Positions 26,956 through 36,303 are shown, numbered from the stretch's first letter. The stretch is 49,100 nt of DNA from CALCKU01 sp964607445 (GCA_964607445.1 CAZSKN010000019.1:1-49100); one strand, 5' to 3'. Numbers and translations are program-made. Notes: generated from the letters alone by a model not told the origin.

Positions 26956-27510
26956 CTATAATGTCTGTGTGTAAATTCTCTGCAATTTCGTGCGTACCGT
27001 AAACAGGCGCGATTTCACCGTCCCTAATGGAACACCTAAGGCAATAGCGATTTCAGCCCCGCTCATCCCGTCTATATAAAACAGCTTTAACAGCGTGCGT
27101 TCAGCCCCCTCGAGACGCTCTAACGCCTGTTTTAATGACACAGCTTGATCCATATCTTGCGACTCAGACTTGGGCGTGTAATCCGCGGCGCGGGATTGAA
27201 GCTTTCGACCTTTCACCGCCTTCGCTATGTGATCGGCAGCTCTGCGCCGCACAATCGTATACGCCCAAGCCGAAAACTTTGCAGGGTCATCAAGCTTACC
27301 CATATTTTTGGCAATTGTCATCGCCGCATCCTGCATCACATCTTGCGCCTCATCGCGATTTTGTGTCAAACGGTAAGCTAATCGCAGTAATTTGGGATGC
27401 CAGCGCTTATAAAGCAGGGCAAAGGCCCGCCGGTCGCCTTTTATCGCCAAAGCAACCTGATAGTCATCAAGGGCTTTCTCAACATCCATATGCGGGCTGG
27501 CATCGGCCAT
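26956..27510 (-). CDS. RNA polymerase sigma factor, ECF subfamily
   Basis: 184 residues. Region 2 (FALLYKRWHPKLLRLAYRLT; DEAQDVMQDAAMTIAKNMG; FSAWAYTIVRRRAADHIAK) handles core binding and -10 recognition. Region 4 (LKQALERLEGAERTLLKLFY; GMSGAEIAIALGVPLGTVKS) is the helix-turn-helix for the -35 element. A short linker replaces region 3, as in ECF sigmas. The downstream membrane protein gene is probably its partner. Targets are unknown. Confidence 0.9.
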   Translation of the reverse strand: MADASPHMDVEKALDDYQVALAIKGDRRAFALLYKRWHPKLLRLAYRLTQNRDEAQDVMQDAAMTIAKNMGKLDDPAKFSAWAYTIVRRRAADHIAKAVKGRKLQSRAADYTPKSESQDMDQAVSLKQALERLEGAERTLLKLFYIDGMSGAEIAIALGVPLGTVKSRLFTVRTKLQRIYTQTL

Positions 27511-27693
27511 AACATCCTTTTCGTGGGCTGCCTCTTATCCTGTCTATAATATAGTCAGAAGTTTGGGCGAAAAGGTTCAGATATTTTCTGTCAAATAGGA
27601 CTTATCCTCTGCAAGCCGGGGCCTAAAGCTTTGCTTTAAAAAATCATCGAAGCCGGACGAAGTCATCGAAGTCGGCGTTCTCTACAAATAGGC

Positions 27694-28818
27694 CTAGCCC
27701 TGCTCGCGCTCAGCCTGTAATATTTCAGCGCGCGCTTCAACTTTAGCCACAATATCGTCGATCATGTCTTTATTGTCTGTCTTGCCTATTTTTTGACCGG
27801 CCGCATACATCATACCATAGCCAGCCGCCCCGCCCGTAAACCCAAGGTCTGTATACATGGCCTCACCTGGTCCGTTAACCACGCAGCCAATGATTGACAA
27901 GCTTATAGGTTCTGTAACATGCGCCAATCGCTCTTCCAGAACTGCAACGGTCTTAATAACGTCAAAACCTTGGCGCGCACATGACGGGCATGAAATAATA
28001 TTAACCCCGCGCGTGCGTAGGCCCAAGGATTTCAACATATCAAAACCAACACGGATTTCTTCTTCGGGTTCGGCTGACAGGCTCACCCGAATTGTATCGC
28101 CAATCCCCGCCCAGAGTAAATTTCCCATGCCGATAGAAGATTTCACCGTACCAATACGCGTACCGCCCGCCTCTGTTACGCCCAGATGGAGCGGGGCATC
28201 TGTGGCATCCGCCAATTGATGATAGGCTGCAACCGTAAGAAATACATCTGAAGCTTTGACAGAAATTTTATATTCGCCAAAATTTTCGTCTTCGAGCATA
28301 CGGGCATGCATAAGGGCACTCTCGACCATAGCTTCAGGGCACGGTTCGCCATATTTCTCGAGAAGGTCTTTTTCCAAAGACCCGCCATTCACACCAATAC
28401 GGATAGAACACCCATTGGCCCGCGCGGCGGCCACAACCTCTTTGACCCGGTGCTGTCCACCAATATTGCCGGGGTTAATCCTCAAGCAAGCGGCACCGTT
28501 TTCAGCAGCCTCAATACCGCGCTTATAATGAAAATGGATATCCGCGACTATCGGACATTCCACACTATCTGTGATCTCCCGCATTGCAGCCGAGCTGTCA
28601 GGGTCAGGGCAGGACACACGCACAATATCAGCCCCAGCCGCTTCAAGACGCATAATTTGATCAATAGTGGCTTGAACGTCATGGGTCAGCGTATTGGTCA
28701 TGCTTTGCACAGCAATCGGGGCATCGCCGCCTACAGCAACACGCCCGACCTTAATCTGTCGAGATTTACGACGCGTAATTGTCCTCCAAGGACGGATAGA
28801 TTCGAGTGTGTTAGACAT
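27694..28818 (-). CDS. ispG: 4-hydroxy-3-methylbut-2-en-1-yl diphosphate synthase (flavodoxin)
   Basis: 374 residues. Penultimate enzyme of the MEP isoprenoid pathway, reductively converting MEcPP to HMBPP. The TIM-barrel domain starts with RRKSRQIKVGRVAVGGDAPI and VQSMTNTLTHDVQATIDQI. The 4Fe-4S ligands are in IISCPSCARQGFDVI (two Cys) and SIIGCVVNGPGEA (one Cys). The 5' region contains an unusual run of TTAC-containing near-repeats (28915-28982). Single-gene unit on the minus strand downstream of the RodZ-like gene. Confidence 0.96.
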   Translation of the reverse strand: MSNTLESIRPWRTITRRKSRQIKVGRVAVGGDAPIAVQSMTNTLTHDVQATIDQIMRLEAAGADIVRVSCPDPDSSAAMREITDSVECPIVADIHFHYKRGIEAAENGAACLRINPGNIGGQHRVKEVVAAARANGCSIRIGVNGGSLEKDLLEKYGEPCPEAMVESALMHARMLEDENFGEYKISVKASDVFLTVAAYHQLADATDAPLHLGVTEAGGTRIGTVKSSIGMGNLLWAGIGDTIRVSLSAEPEEEIRVGFDMLKSLGLRTRGVNIISCPSCARQGFDVIKTVAVLEERLAHVTEPISLSIIGCVVNGPGEAMYTDLGFTGGAAGYGMMYAAGQKIGKTDNKDMIDDIVAKVEARAEILQAEREQG

Positions 28819-28914
28819 AATGAGGGTGTGGCACGGCTTTATGTCAGTTTAAAGATGAAAATAGAGAATATGAGATCAATTTCACAGCCCTGACGTAAAA
28901 TCAGCCCCCACCCC

Positions 28915-28982
28915 ACTTACAGCCGCCACTTACGGCCCTGTTACCAAACCTTGTTACCACCCCCTGTTACAAGACCCGTAAC
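28915..28982. repeat. Five short TTAC-N near-tandem repeats upstream of ispG
   Basis: The tetranucleotide TTAC occurs at 28917, 28930, 28941, 28954 and 28967, with spacings of 13, 11, 13 and 13 bases. The last three copies share TGTTAC. Read on the minus strand the unit is roughly GTAAC followed by G-rich bases. The array occupies the gap between the HTH gene and ispG. Confidence 0.5.
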
Positions 28983-29797
28983 TATGGCGTTTCGACCATA
29001 TCAACCAGCGCCAATCCCACAGTTTGATTCGCCGCATCCGTAAGATTTACATTACTCAGGCTTTTCCCGTTAATGCCCAAAGCCCCGATAAGGTCATTTC
29101 CGCGATATAGTTGCACAACGCCTCCATCTCGCGCGGATAAGGTTATGCCCTGCCCCTGCTCGGTCTGCCATGTTTCACCGCTCACCATAATCCGCGACAT
29201 AATAACATTGCCGGATTTATCTTTGGCCTGCACCCAAGAGGGGCCGACAGCCTTCACTGTCAAAACATTTGCCGAAAGCGTCGGTATGTCGATCACGTCC
29301 AGAGATGACAGAGATGCGGCTTGTGACACAAAACCGGCCTGCTCAATGGTTGGTTGCGCATTGGAGGATATTAAAGTCGTCGTCTGGGTGGGCGTAGATA
29401 TTGACGCCTCAGAACGCGTGCCATACCAGAATGTTACCACAATCGCGCAGATAACAACAGAGACGGCACTCATCAGCCCGCGCGGTAGCATTATCTTTCG
29501 TTTCGGAATAAAAATTGCGCGTTCACGCCATCCAATATGTCGAGGGGCCGCAACTTCGGCCTTATACCGCATCACCGCCGCCTCACCGTCTAGCCCCAGA
29601 TATCGGGCATAGGTTCGGATATAGCCTAAGACATATCCCAAACTTGGCAAGGCCTCGGTCTTCATGGCTTCGATTGCGCTCAAATAGGTCGCTTTTATAC
29701 GGGTATGTTTCGCGACATCGGCGATCGAAAGTCCGAGCCGTTCTCGCTCAGATTTAAGGTCATCGCCAATAGCCGGCGCGCAAAGATCCATGTCCAC
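28982..29797 (-). CDS. RodZ-like helix-turn-helix membrane protein (DUF4115)
   Basis: 271 residues. The N-terminal XRE-type HTH domain spans about residues 11-75 (LKSERERLGLSIADVAKHTRI to YLSAIEAMKTEALPSLGYVL) with the RodZ-typical GYIRTYARYLGLDG. A single TM follows at about 107-125 (LMSAVSVVICAIVVTFWYG). The periplasmic C-terminus has a Ser/Thr-rich linker and a DUF4115-like beta domain (VLTVKAVGPSWVQAKDKSGN). RodZ links MreB to the elongation machinery; this may be that protein or a paralogue. ispG lies just downstream, a frequent order (rodZ-ispG). Confidence 0.82.
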   Translation of the reverse strand: MDMDLCAPAIGDDLKSERERLGLSIADVAKHTRIKATYLSAIEAMKTEALPSLGYVLGYIRTYARYLGLDGEAAVMRYKAEVAAPRHIGWRERAIFIPKRKIMLPRGLMSAVSVVICAIVVTFWYGTRSEASISTPTQTTTLISSNAQPTIEQAGFVSQAASLSSLDVIDIPTLSANVLTVKAVGPSWVQAKDKSGNVIMSRIMVSGETWQTEQGQGITLSARDGGVVQLYRGNDLIGALGINGKSLSNVNLTDAANQTVGLALVDMVETP

Positions 29798-30413
29798 CTC
29801 TACAATCGCATAATACGCTGACTATGCCATGTAATCACGCCCGATATAGAAAAGGTTAACAACATCAAGAAAGATTGTGCAAGTTTTTACCGGTTATAAA
29901 CAGATATTTTTGCAGAATTGTTGCATTTTGAGAATTTTCAAGGCGCGAATATACATTTTAGCGGTTAAAGCTGAAAAATACGCCCGCTATTATTAACGCG
30001 CAAAGTCCCAAGATAACGCAAATACCAAGATTAACGCGCGAAATCCCAAGCAAAATAAACAATAGCAAAAAACACAAGATAGAGAACTGCATCAGCTTTA
30101 AAATTTCCATCAGAAAATATGGGGAATATTTTCGCCAAACCGCAGGCGCCCGCAAACGCAAATGGAATCATTTCTTTTATGGCATATTTGCCAGCTTTCT
30201 CTATCCATGCTTCCATACCGTAAACTAGGTTGCGCGTCCTAAGTTAGAACAAAGAAATACAGTTAAAACAGTCTTATCATCGTCGGCTTAGGCGCTTTTA
30301 GTCGCGCTCAAACTTGCCCTATTGCTTATCCCCCATCCTGTAATCGCCATTACCTTTTTGTTATTCCGGCTTCAACTCTATACAAAGCTAGGCAAAACCT
30401 TTATGTCGCTCCT
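29798..30413. other. Gene-poor AT-rich stretch between the RodZ-like gene and dsbB-like gene
   Basis: 616 bases. Apart from the possible broken small membrane gene at 29958-30216, no supported coding sequence, RNA gene or repeat was seen. The ends should hold the promoters of the RodZ-like gene (minus) and of the dsbB-coq7 pair (plus). Confidence 0.5.
29958..30216 (-). pseudogene. Possible frameshifted small two-TM membrane protein
   Basis: Two overlapping minus-strand frames look like parts of one protein. The first, from an ATG at 30216, reads MEAWIEKAGKYAIKEMIPFA and a hydrophobic helix (AVLYLVFFAIVYF) before stopping at 30031. The other frame continues with LLGISRVNLGICVILGLCAL and ends AGVFFSFNR at 29958. 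A single shift near 30040-30060 would join them into an approximately 86-residue two-helix protein. A sequencing error, a real mutation, or chance hydrophobicity in AT-rich DNA are all possible. No homologue is recognised. Confidence 0.3.
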
Positions 30414-30956
30414 ATGGGTGAAGCCACAACATATCCGAATATAGAGCGTGTAATAACGCCGGGAAATTTTGCCATTTTTGCGTTCATACTATCTTTGGGA
30501 CTATTATGCGGGGCTTGGTTTTTCCAATATATACTGGGCTACCTCCCTTGCCAGATGTGCTATTGGCAACGTCATGGCCATAAGGTCGTAATAATCATAG
30601 CTCTCGGCGCTTTAATGTATCGACGTTTTTCACCGCCCGATAAGACAGGTTACACCAGACACTTCGTAGCCGTGCTGTCACTGGCTTTATTTGCAAGCGC
30701 AGGACTTGCTCTTTGGCATATGGGGGTTGAATATACATGGTGGGAAGGCCCCAAAACCTGCTCAGGCGGCAGTGCGGATATTGGAGCCTTGCGAAGGACC
30801 GATCTCCTGGACTCTCTGAACGATAAAATTAAACCTCCCGCATGTAATACCGCTGTCTGGAGCCTATTTGGGTTGTCTATGGCGGGCTGGAATATGATTA
30901 TCTCTGTAAGTGGTGGCCTCTTGGGCCTTCTTGCTCTAAGAACAAAAAATGTCTAA
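30414..30956 (+). CDS. Disulfide bond formation protein, DsbB family
   Basis: 180 residues, four-helix membrane protein. The first periplasmic redox pair is C46-Q-M-C49 (LPCQMCYWQRHGH), matching the CxxC and quinone-contact Arg of DsbB. The second pair is C115 and C143 on the large periplasmic loop (GPKTCSGGSADIG; IKPPACNTAVW). It should reoxidise a DsbA-like thiol oxidase and pass electrons to ubiquinone. The stop overlaps coq7 by eight bases, so expression is coupled with a ubiquinone gene. Confidence 0.88.
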   Translation: MGEATTYPNIERVITPGNFAIFAFILSLGLLCGAWFFQYILGYLPCQMCYWQRHGHKVVIIIALGALMYRRFSPPDKTGYTRHFVAVLSLALFASAGLALWHMGVEYTWWEGPKTCSGGSADIGALRRTDLLDSLNDKIKPPACNTAVWSLFGLSMAGWNMIISVSGGLLGLLALRTKNV

Positions 30957-31515
30957 ATCTTCAACGACTCGACAAAATAAGCTCGAAACACCCCGGCGTA
31001 TTGCAGAAATGCTGCGCGTTGATCATGCGGGCGAGTATGCCGCTGTTGCGATTTACCGCGGGCAGCAAGCCGTATTTGGACGTCATCCCAAGACCCGGGA
31101 TATATCCGATCAACTTAAGCAGATGGAAGCCGAAGAACAAAAACATCTTGAGGCTTTTGATCGATTATTAGTTGAACGTGATGTACGCCCAACCGCCATG
31201 GCCCCTATTTGGAATATTGCGGGATATGGTCTTGGTGTTGTGACCGCTCTCATGGGCGAAAAAGCAGCCCATGCATGCACCGAAGCTGTCGAAACCGTCA
31301 TCGAACAACATTACGGAGATCAGGTCGAAGAACTCGCCCAGTCAGGAACGGAGCCAGAACTCGCAAATACTTTTGCTGAATTTCGGGAAGACGAATTACA
31401 CCACCGCGACATTGCTGTCGAAGGCGGCGCCAAAGACGCACCCGCTTACGGCCTTTTATCTACGGTGATCAAAACAGGATGTCGGGCTGCGATTAAAATT
31501 ACCGAAAAGATATAA
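30949..31515 (+). CDS. coq7: Demethoxyubiquinone hydroxylase (COQ7 family)
   Basis: 188 residues. A di-iron carboxylate enzyme performing a late ring hydroxylation in ubiquinone synthesis. Iron ligands lie in VDHAGEYAAVAIYRGQQ (Glu), MEAEEQKHLEAFDRL (ExxH), TEAVETVIEQHY (Glu) and FREDELHHRDIAVE (ExxH). An amphipathic membrane segment is present (GYGLGVVTALMGEKAAHA). The start lies eight bases inside the DsbB-like gene. Alphaproteobacteria use Coq7 in place of UbiF, consistent with the genome assignment. Confidence 0.94.
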   Translation: MSKSSTTRQNKLETPRRIAEMLRVDHAGEYAAVAIYRGQQAVFGRHPKTRDISDQLKQMEAEEQKHLEAFDRLLVERDVRPTAMAPIWNIAGYGLGVVTALMGEKAAHACTEAVETVIEQHYGDQVEELAQSGTEPELANTFAEFREDELHHRDIAVEGGAKDAPAYGLLSTVIKTGCRAAIKITEKI

Positions 31516-31612
31516 CACGTCAAAGACGCCCTTTACGCCAAAATCTAGTTAGCCAAAATCTAGCTGCGCTTATATCCAGCGCGCTGATAGTTTAATCCCG
31601 TATCTTAAAATA

Positions 31613-31636
31613 AAAGCCGCCCCAAAGGACGGCTTT
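31613..31636. terminator. Bidirectional hairpin terminator between coq7 and the TonB receptor
   Basis: Stem AAAGCCG (31613-31619) / CGGCTTT (31630-31636) with inner C/G pairs and an A-rich loop. It lies between convergent genes and leaves T-rich tails in both directions, so it can serve coq7 and the receptor. Confidence 0.7.
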
Positions 31637-31656
31637 CTTACTCGTAATCGTTAAAT

Positions 31657-34620
31657 TTAGAAACTATAGCGACCCGTAATACCATAGGTTCGGGGTTGAT
31701 TTGGATATCCCGCGAATAAGCCGCCTAGTCCCGGTATGCCAAAAGAACTCTGTAAGAACTGATCATTCGTCAGATTACGTACAAAGCCTTGCAAGGCAAA
31801 ACCATTGTCAAAGTCCAGACCAATCCCGCCATTTACAAGCAATTGTTCACGTTCTAAATTCGCAAATCCAGTCAAGGAGGAAATAGGCACTGTACCGCCA
31901 CCGGCAGCCACTGTACTTGCCGATTGGTTGATAGATTCAAACGCGTCCAGAATAGCGGTATTACTATCATAGGCGAAATCGCCTCGAATAAAGCCTTCCC
32001 AACCATTTTGGAAACCGTGGGTATATGTGGCCGAGCCTGTCAGACTTAACGGATGGATACCAGAGGGTGTTTGCCCTGTAATATCCGCCGAAGCGCCAAA
32101 CAGATCGGTTGAGCCTTGGAAGTCATCAAAATTAGCATCCAAATAAATACCCCCGAACGTCAAATCAAGCGCTTCGGTCGGCGACCAGATAATATCCCAT
32201 TCAATACCGCGCGATGACTGTTCACCCGCATTGAGAAGAGAGAAACCGGAACCGGTAAAGGCATTGGATTGAAACCCATCAACGGTAAGATCAAATGCGG
32301 TTAAATTGATCGCCCATGTCTCGAACTTAGCTTTAAGGCCGATTTCAATATTCCTGGTCTCTTCAGGCGCGGCAAAACGCGTACCAAAGCCTCTAAGTAA
32401 TGCGGGTACCAATTGGGCATTCGCGGCAATATCAGCATCTTGCGTTTCATTATCAATCAACTGCCCTGTTGTCGTTCGGGCCGTAATATTATTAGGAAGC
32501 GTTTGGAAAGCCGCCGCGATAGGACGCCCATTACTATCCACAAAATTTTGGATATTAGGAGAAGAATCACGACTTAAGTTCACTGAAGAGGCCTTAAAGC
32601 CTGTAGAATAACTCGCATAAACATTGATATTATCGCTTACATCATAAGCCCCGCGCACGGTGAATGTCACTTCATCATCAGACAGGGTGTTCTCTTCAAA
32701 TGCATTTGGTAATCCGAAGGATTGTCCGACGACCTGTAAAGCTTGCAATCCCAAAAACGGGTTCGCCGCCGCACTTGTCAAATCGGACCCTAGAACCGCA
32801 TTGGTTACGCCCTGTGTGACAGCGGCTGTCGTGCCATCAATAACCGCCTGTTGGAAAGCCGCAAACGCCGCCGCCCCTTGCGGTGTAGCGGTAATCAAAG
32901 CCACATTTTCAGGCGTAAACGGCAAGGGCACAGGAGATCCGGCAAGTGTTGTAAATCCGGGAAACCCTCCGGCAAGCTGGGCTTGAATAGCTCCGGGAAG
33001 TGTCGCTTGAAGTCCGCCTCCGATTAAAGCCGGGCCGACGACTGAAAAGTCTGTAAAATCAAGTTGCGAGAATATGTTGGTGTTCTGCTGATTTATAGAA
33101 AAATCTTTATCATCTTTTGTATAAGCGGCCCCGAGCGTCAAAGTGAACCGGTCTGTAACGTCAAAATCTGCACTTCCGAAAATCGAGAACGCTTGGTTGT
33201 CTAAATTCCCAACTTCGTCCGTAAACGTATCTGCGGCAAAGAAAGTCGATCCTGGCGTCAAACCATTTGTCGCCTCCAAGGCTATCAAAGTCTGCTGGGC
33301 TCCGGGAATATCAATGGGCGTCGCTGATGCGGCGGCGAGACCCGCAGCGCCCAAAAATTCAAAGGCAGCACGTGTATCAACGCCAAAAAGCAATCCATCA
33401 TTCGTGTTTACGGTTTCATCAAAATAATACCCCCCCAAAGTCCAATTCAAACGCTCGTCAAAAGCCGTGGAATTCAAGCGGAGTTCAGCCGTGAAGGTGC
33501 CGATATCTGCGGATGTCCGTGAACTTCCCAGAAAATCAATATTTGAAAAATCCGCATCAATATTAGCAAAGTTTTCATTTTCCCGATAAGACACAATAGC
33601 TGTGACATCTAAATTTTCAATTTGCTTATCAAGCTGCGCCGAAAATCCAAAATCCGTAATTTCATTAACAGGTTCAGTATTAATATTATTGGTAAAAGAA
33701 AATGGATCATTAGGATCATTAAACGCCAGAGGCTGAGATAAGGTTAAGCCCGCCGCCGCTGGATTACCCAAAGCCCCTAATAAGGCTTGACCGTTAAGAG
33801 GCCCACCTGCCGGAATACCGTTCACCACCGGCGGCGCCCCGGTAATCGCATCTGTCAGAACAGCCACACAACAAAGCTCGTCAATTTCACTATAGTCGGC
33901 AATTAATCGCAATTCCGTCGTGTCATCAAATTGGAACAGCGCATCGCCACGCAAATTAAACCGGTTCCGGTCATTAAGGTCGTCTATATCCGGGTTTAAG
34001 CTCTCCGAGAAACCATCTCGCTTGTTAAATCCACCCGAAATCGCATAGGCAAATCGATCTCCAACGCCTTGGCTATAATATCCCTTTGCGCGCACTTGAT
34101 TGAAATTACCATATGTCACTTCAAAATTGCCTGTCGGATCGAAACTAGGCTTTTTCGTCACAACACTAATAACACCCACAGAGGCATTTTTACCAAATAA
34201 TGAGGATTGCGGCCCACGTAGAACCTCGACGCGTTCTGTTACGGGTAGGTCCCCGATTTGCGCCCCCGAGCGTGACCGGTAAACACCATCAATAAAAACA
34301 CCAACAGACGGTTCAATACCCGCATTGTTAGCACCGTTACCAAAACCTCGAATGCTGAAATTGGTCGCACCAGCATTTTGAAGCTGTGAAATACGCAGCG
34401 ACGGCACGACTGTTTGAAGGTCATTAATGTCAAGAATGGTCGCTTGCTCAAGCGTCAATGCGCTTGTAACGGTCACAGCAATCGGCACTTCTTGTAAGGT
34501 TTGTTCGCGCTTAGTGGCTGTAACGATCACTTCGTCGTCATCGACTTGCGCTAAAACAGGTGTTGCAATACTGGCAGACAAAACTGCGGTTGCACTAATA
34601 AGTAGAGATTTTTTGAGCAT
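31657..34620 (-). CDS. TonB-dependent outer-membrane receptor
   Basis: 987 residues from the ATG at 34620, which has a GGGGAAG ribosome site and a clean signal peptide (MLKKSLLISATAVLSAS to PVLAQ). A longer frame to 34653 was rejected. The plug domain starts DEVIVTATKREQTLQEVPIA and includes NFSIRGFG, VGVFIDGVYRSRS and VEVLRGPQSSLFGKNASVGV. The beta-barrel ends with the aromatic terminus GITGRYSF. It imports a large nutrient or siderophore using ExbBD-TonB energy; the substrate is unknown. A long Ala/Gly/Thr-rich insertion (about 32700-33080) enlarges the barrel loops. No adjacent regulator or ABC transporter. Confidence 0.94.
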   Translation of the reverse strand: MLKKSLLISATAVLSASIATPVLAQVDDDEVIVTATKREQTLQEVPIAVTVTSALTLEQATILDINDLQTVVPSLRISQLQNAGATNFSIRGFGNGANNAGIEPSVGVFIDGVYRSRSGAQIGDLPVTERVEVLRGPQSSLFGKNASVGVISVVTKKPSFDPTGNFEVTYGNFNQVRAKGYYSQGVGDRFAYAISGGFNKRDGFSESLNPDIDDLNDRNRFNLRGDALFQFDDTTELRLIADYSEIDELCCVAVLTDAITGAPPVVNGIPAGGPLNGQALLGALGNPAAAGLTLSQPLAFNDPNDPFSFTNNINTEPVNEITDFGFSAQLDKQIENLDVTAIVSYRENENFANIDADFSNIDFLGSSRTSADIGTFTAELRLNSTAFDERLNWTLGGYYFDETVNTNDGLLFGVDTRAAFEFLGAAGLAAASATPIDIPGAQQTLIALEATNGLTPGSTFFAADTFTDEVGNLDNQAFSIFGSADFDVTDRFTLTLGAAYTKDDKDFSINQQNTNIFSQLDFTDFSVVGPALIGGGLQATLPGAIQAQLAGGFPGFTTLAGSPVPLPFTPENVALITATPQGAAAFAAFQQAVIDGTTAAVTQGVTNAVLGSDLTSAAANPFLGLQALQVVGQSFGLPNAFEENTLSDDEVTFTVRGAYDVSDNINVYASYSTGFKASSVNLSRDSSPNIQNFVDSNGRPIAAAFQTLPNNITARTTTGQLIDNETQDADIAANAQLVPALLRGFGTRFAAPEETRNIEIGLKAKFETWAINLTAFDLTVDGFQSNAFTGSGFSLLNAGEQSSRGIEWDIIWSPTEALDLTFGGIYLDANFDDFQGSTDLFGASADITGQTPSGIHPLSLTGSATYTHGFQNGWEGFIRGDFAYDSNTAILDAFESINQSASTVAAGGGTVPISSLTGFANLEREQLLVNGGIGLDFDNGFALQGFVRNLTNDQFLQSSFGIPGLGGLFAGYPNQPRTYGITGRYSF

Positions 34621-34830
34621 AACTTCCCCGGCTATGGTTGTGGGCAGGACCACTTTTTGTGGTTTCTACTTAATCGCTACTATGCAATTATGCGCATATC
34701 AAGTCTTAGACTCCGTTTTTACTTAGCTATATTTATTTTGTGTCTTTTAAGCCACATCGCGCTCAAATCCCTCAAAATGTCCTCCTTCTGACCTATTGCT
34801 AAACCTCATAAGACAACTTAAAGCGCCATC

Positions 34831-35889
34831 ATGACCCAAAAAGATGAAAATCAAGCTGCAAAGGCCAGTTGGCAAACCCAAATAGCCGATCTTGACGCCA
34901 CAGATATGCGTCTTGACAAATGGCTAGCCAGTTGGAGCCAGCTATCGCGGGTTCGCCTGCGCGGACTTATTGAAAATGGGGAGGTACGGGCCGACGGTGT
35001 GATTATTAAACGTCCCACGACAAAGGTAAGAACCGGCGTTGAATATGCTATTCACGTCCCCCCACCGATTGATGACACACCACAAGCTGAAAACATTCCA
35101 TTAGATATCATCTATGAAGACGAGGCCTTAATTGTCGTGAACAAACCCGCAGGCATGACCGTACACCCCGCCCCCGGTTCACGCTCTGGTACATTGGTTC
35201 ACGCCCTTTTATACCATTGCAAAGATAGCCTGTCAGGCATTGGCGGTGTTATGCGACCCGGCATTGTGCATCGTATTGACAAAGATACATCCGGCGTTCT
35301 TGTCGTCGCTAAATCAGATCAAGCCCATCAATATCTTTCTCGTCAATTTGCAAAACATACGGTTGAACGCGTCTATATCTGTTTAGCCCGCAGTGCTCCG
35401 AAGCCCCGGTCTGGACGCATTGAAAGTCGCATAGCCCGATCGCCGCATGACCGTAAAAAACAGGCTGTCATACGCGGCACCTATATGGATATGGAAGCCA
35501 GCGAACACGGACGTCACGCCATCACAAATTATGCCTTTATCAAAGGCTATGGCCAAATGCCCAATGCGGCTGTGGGCATGCCGCGAGTCTCGCGTTTAGA
35601 ATGCCGGCTGGAAACTGGCCGCACGCACCAAATCCGAGTCCATATGGCGCATTTGGGATGTCCTTTATTGGGAGATCCACTTTACGGCAAACAACGTGCC
35701 TTTAACACAACCAAGTCAGATGAAGAAATTGCCGTTCGAGATGCGATTGCGGCGTTTAAACGCCAAGCATTGCATGCGGCCAGCCTCGGGTTCAAACATC
35801 CCACCACGAAAACCGTCATGCGATTTGAAACGCCTTTACCCTCAGATATGGCCGCTTTGGTTGAAACGCTTGAAGCGCTTAACCCTTAA
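34831..35889 (+). CDS. rluD: RluA-family 23S rRNA pseudouridine synthase (RluD-like)
   Basis: 352 residues. The N-terminal S4 RNA-binding domain is MRLDKWLASWSQLSRVRLRG to LIENGEVRADG. The catalytic domain holds the Asp of the RluA motif (HRIDKDTSGVLVVAKSDQAH), preceded by IVVNKPAGMTVHPAPGSRSG and followed by LETGRTHQIRVHMAHLGCPL and GDPLYG. S4 plus this architecture is typical of RluD/RluC; RluD is my preference. RluD modifies helix 69 of 23S rRNA. Convergent with doxX, overlapping by four bases. Confidence 0.92.
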   Translation: MTQKDENQAAKASWQTQIADLDATDMRLDKWLASWSQLSRVRLRGLIENGEVRADGVIIKRPTTKVRTGVEYAIHVPPPIDDTPQAENIPLDIIYEDEALIVVNKPAGMTVHPAPGSRSGTLVHALLYHCKDSLSGIGGVMRPGIVHRIDKDTSGVLVVAKSDQAHQYLSRQFAKHTVERVYICLARSAPKPRSGRIESRIARSPHDRKKQAVIRGTYMDMEASEHGRHAITNYAFIKGYGQMPNAAVGMPRVSRLECRLETGRTHQIRVHMAHLGCPLLGDPLYGKQRAFNTTKSDEEIAVRDAIAAFKRQALHAASLGFKHPTTKTVMRFETPLPSDMAALVETLEALNP

Positions 35890-36281
35890 ATTATGAGCCC
35901 GAGTTTTTTTAATCCGCCACTCGCCCATAATATCAAAGCGATCAAAGGGAATTGTAATGCCACACGTATCCAGAGCTGGGTCGGCGTGAGCGCAACACCG
36001 TCAAAACCTATGCCGGCTAGGGCCATATAAATATTAGCGGGTAGCACGGCTAAGAGATAAGGCGCAAATAACTGGCCAGACACACGTCGCCACTTGGGCA
36101 AGATCAATCCGATCGCCAAAATAATTTCCATTACGCCCGTGACCCAGACAATGACAAAGGGAAAGGGTAAAAACGGCGGCACAATCGCCGCGTAAACATG
36201 ATCTTTTGTAAAATGTGTTATACCCGCATAGATAAAAAGAGCGGCAATTCCGTAACATAAAAATGTTTTGAACACAGACAT
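35886..36281 (-). CDS. DoxX family membrane protein
   Basis: 131 residues with four TM segments (CYGIAALFIYAGITHFTK; FVIVWVTGVMEIILAIGLIL; LLAVLPANIYMALAGIGF; LQFPLIALILWASGGL). The N-terminal AGITHF and VMEIILAIGLIL patterns are typical of DoxX/MauE-like proteins. Function is unproven; relatives are tied to redox or stress. Its upstream region contains the ACCTATAGGT palindrome shared with the rpoH promoter side. Confidence 0.8.
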   Translation of the reverse strand: MSVFKTFLCYGIAALFIYAGITHFTKDHVYAAIVPPFLPFPFVIVWVTGVMEIILAIGLILPKWRRVSGQLFAPYLLAVLPANIYMALAGIGFDGVALTPTQLWIRVALQFPLIALILWASGGLKKLGLII

Positions 36282-36303
36282 ATAAACCTATTGGAGCAAA
36301 AAA

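Noticed and set aside
27640..27675. Duplicated CATCGAAG-CGG motif near the end of ispG
   Set aside because: Two short imperfect copies with no further pattern.
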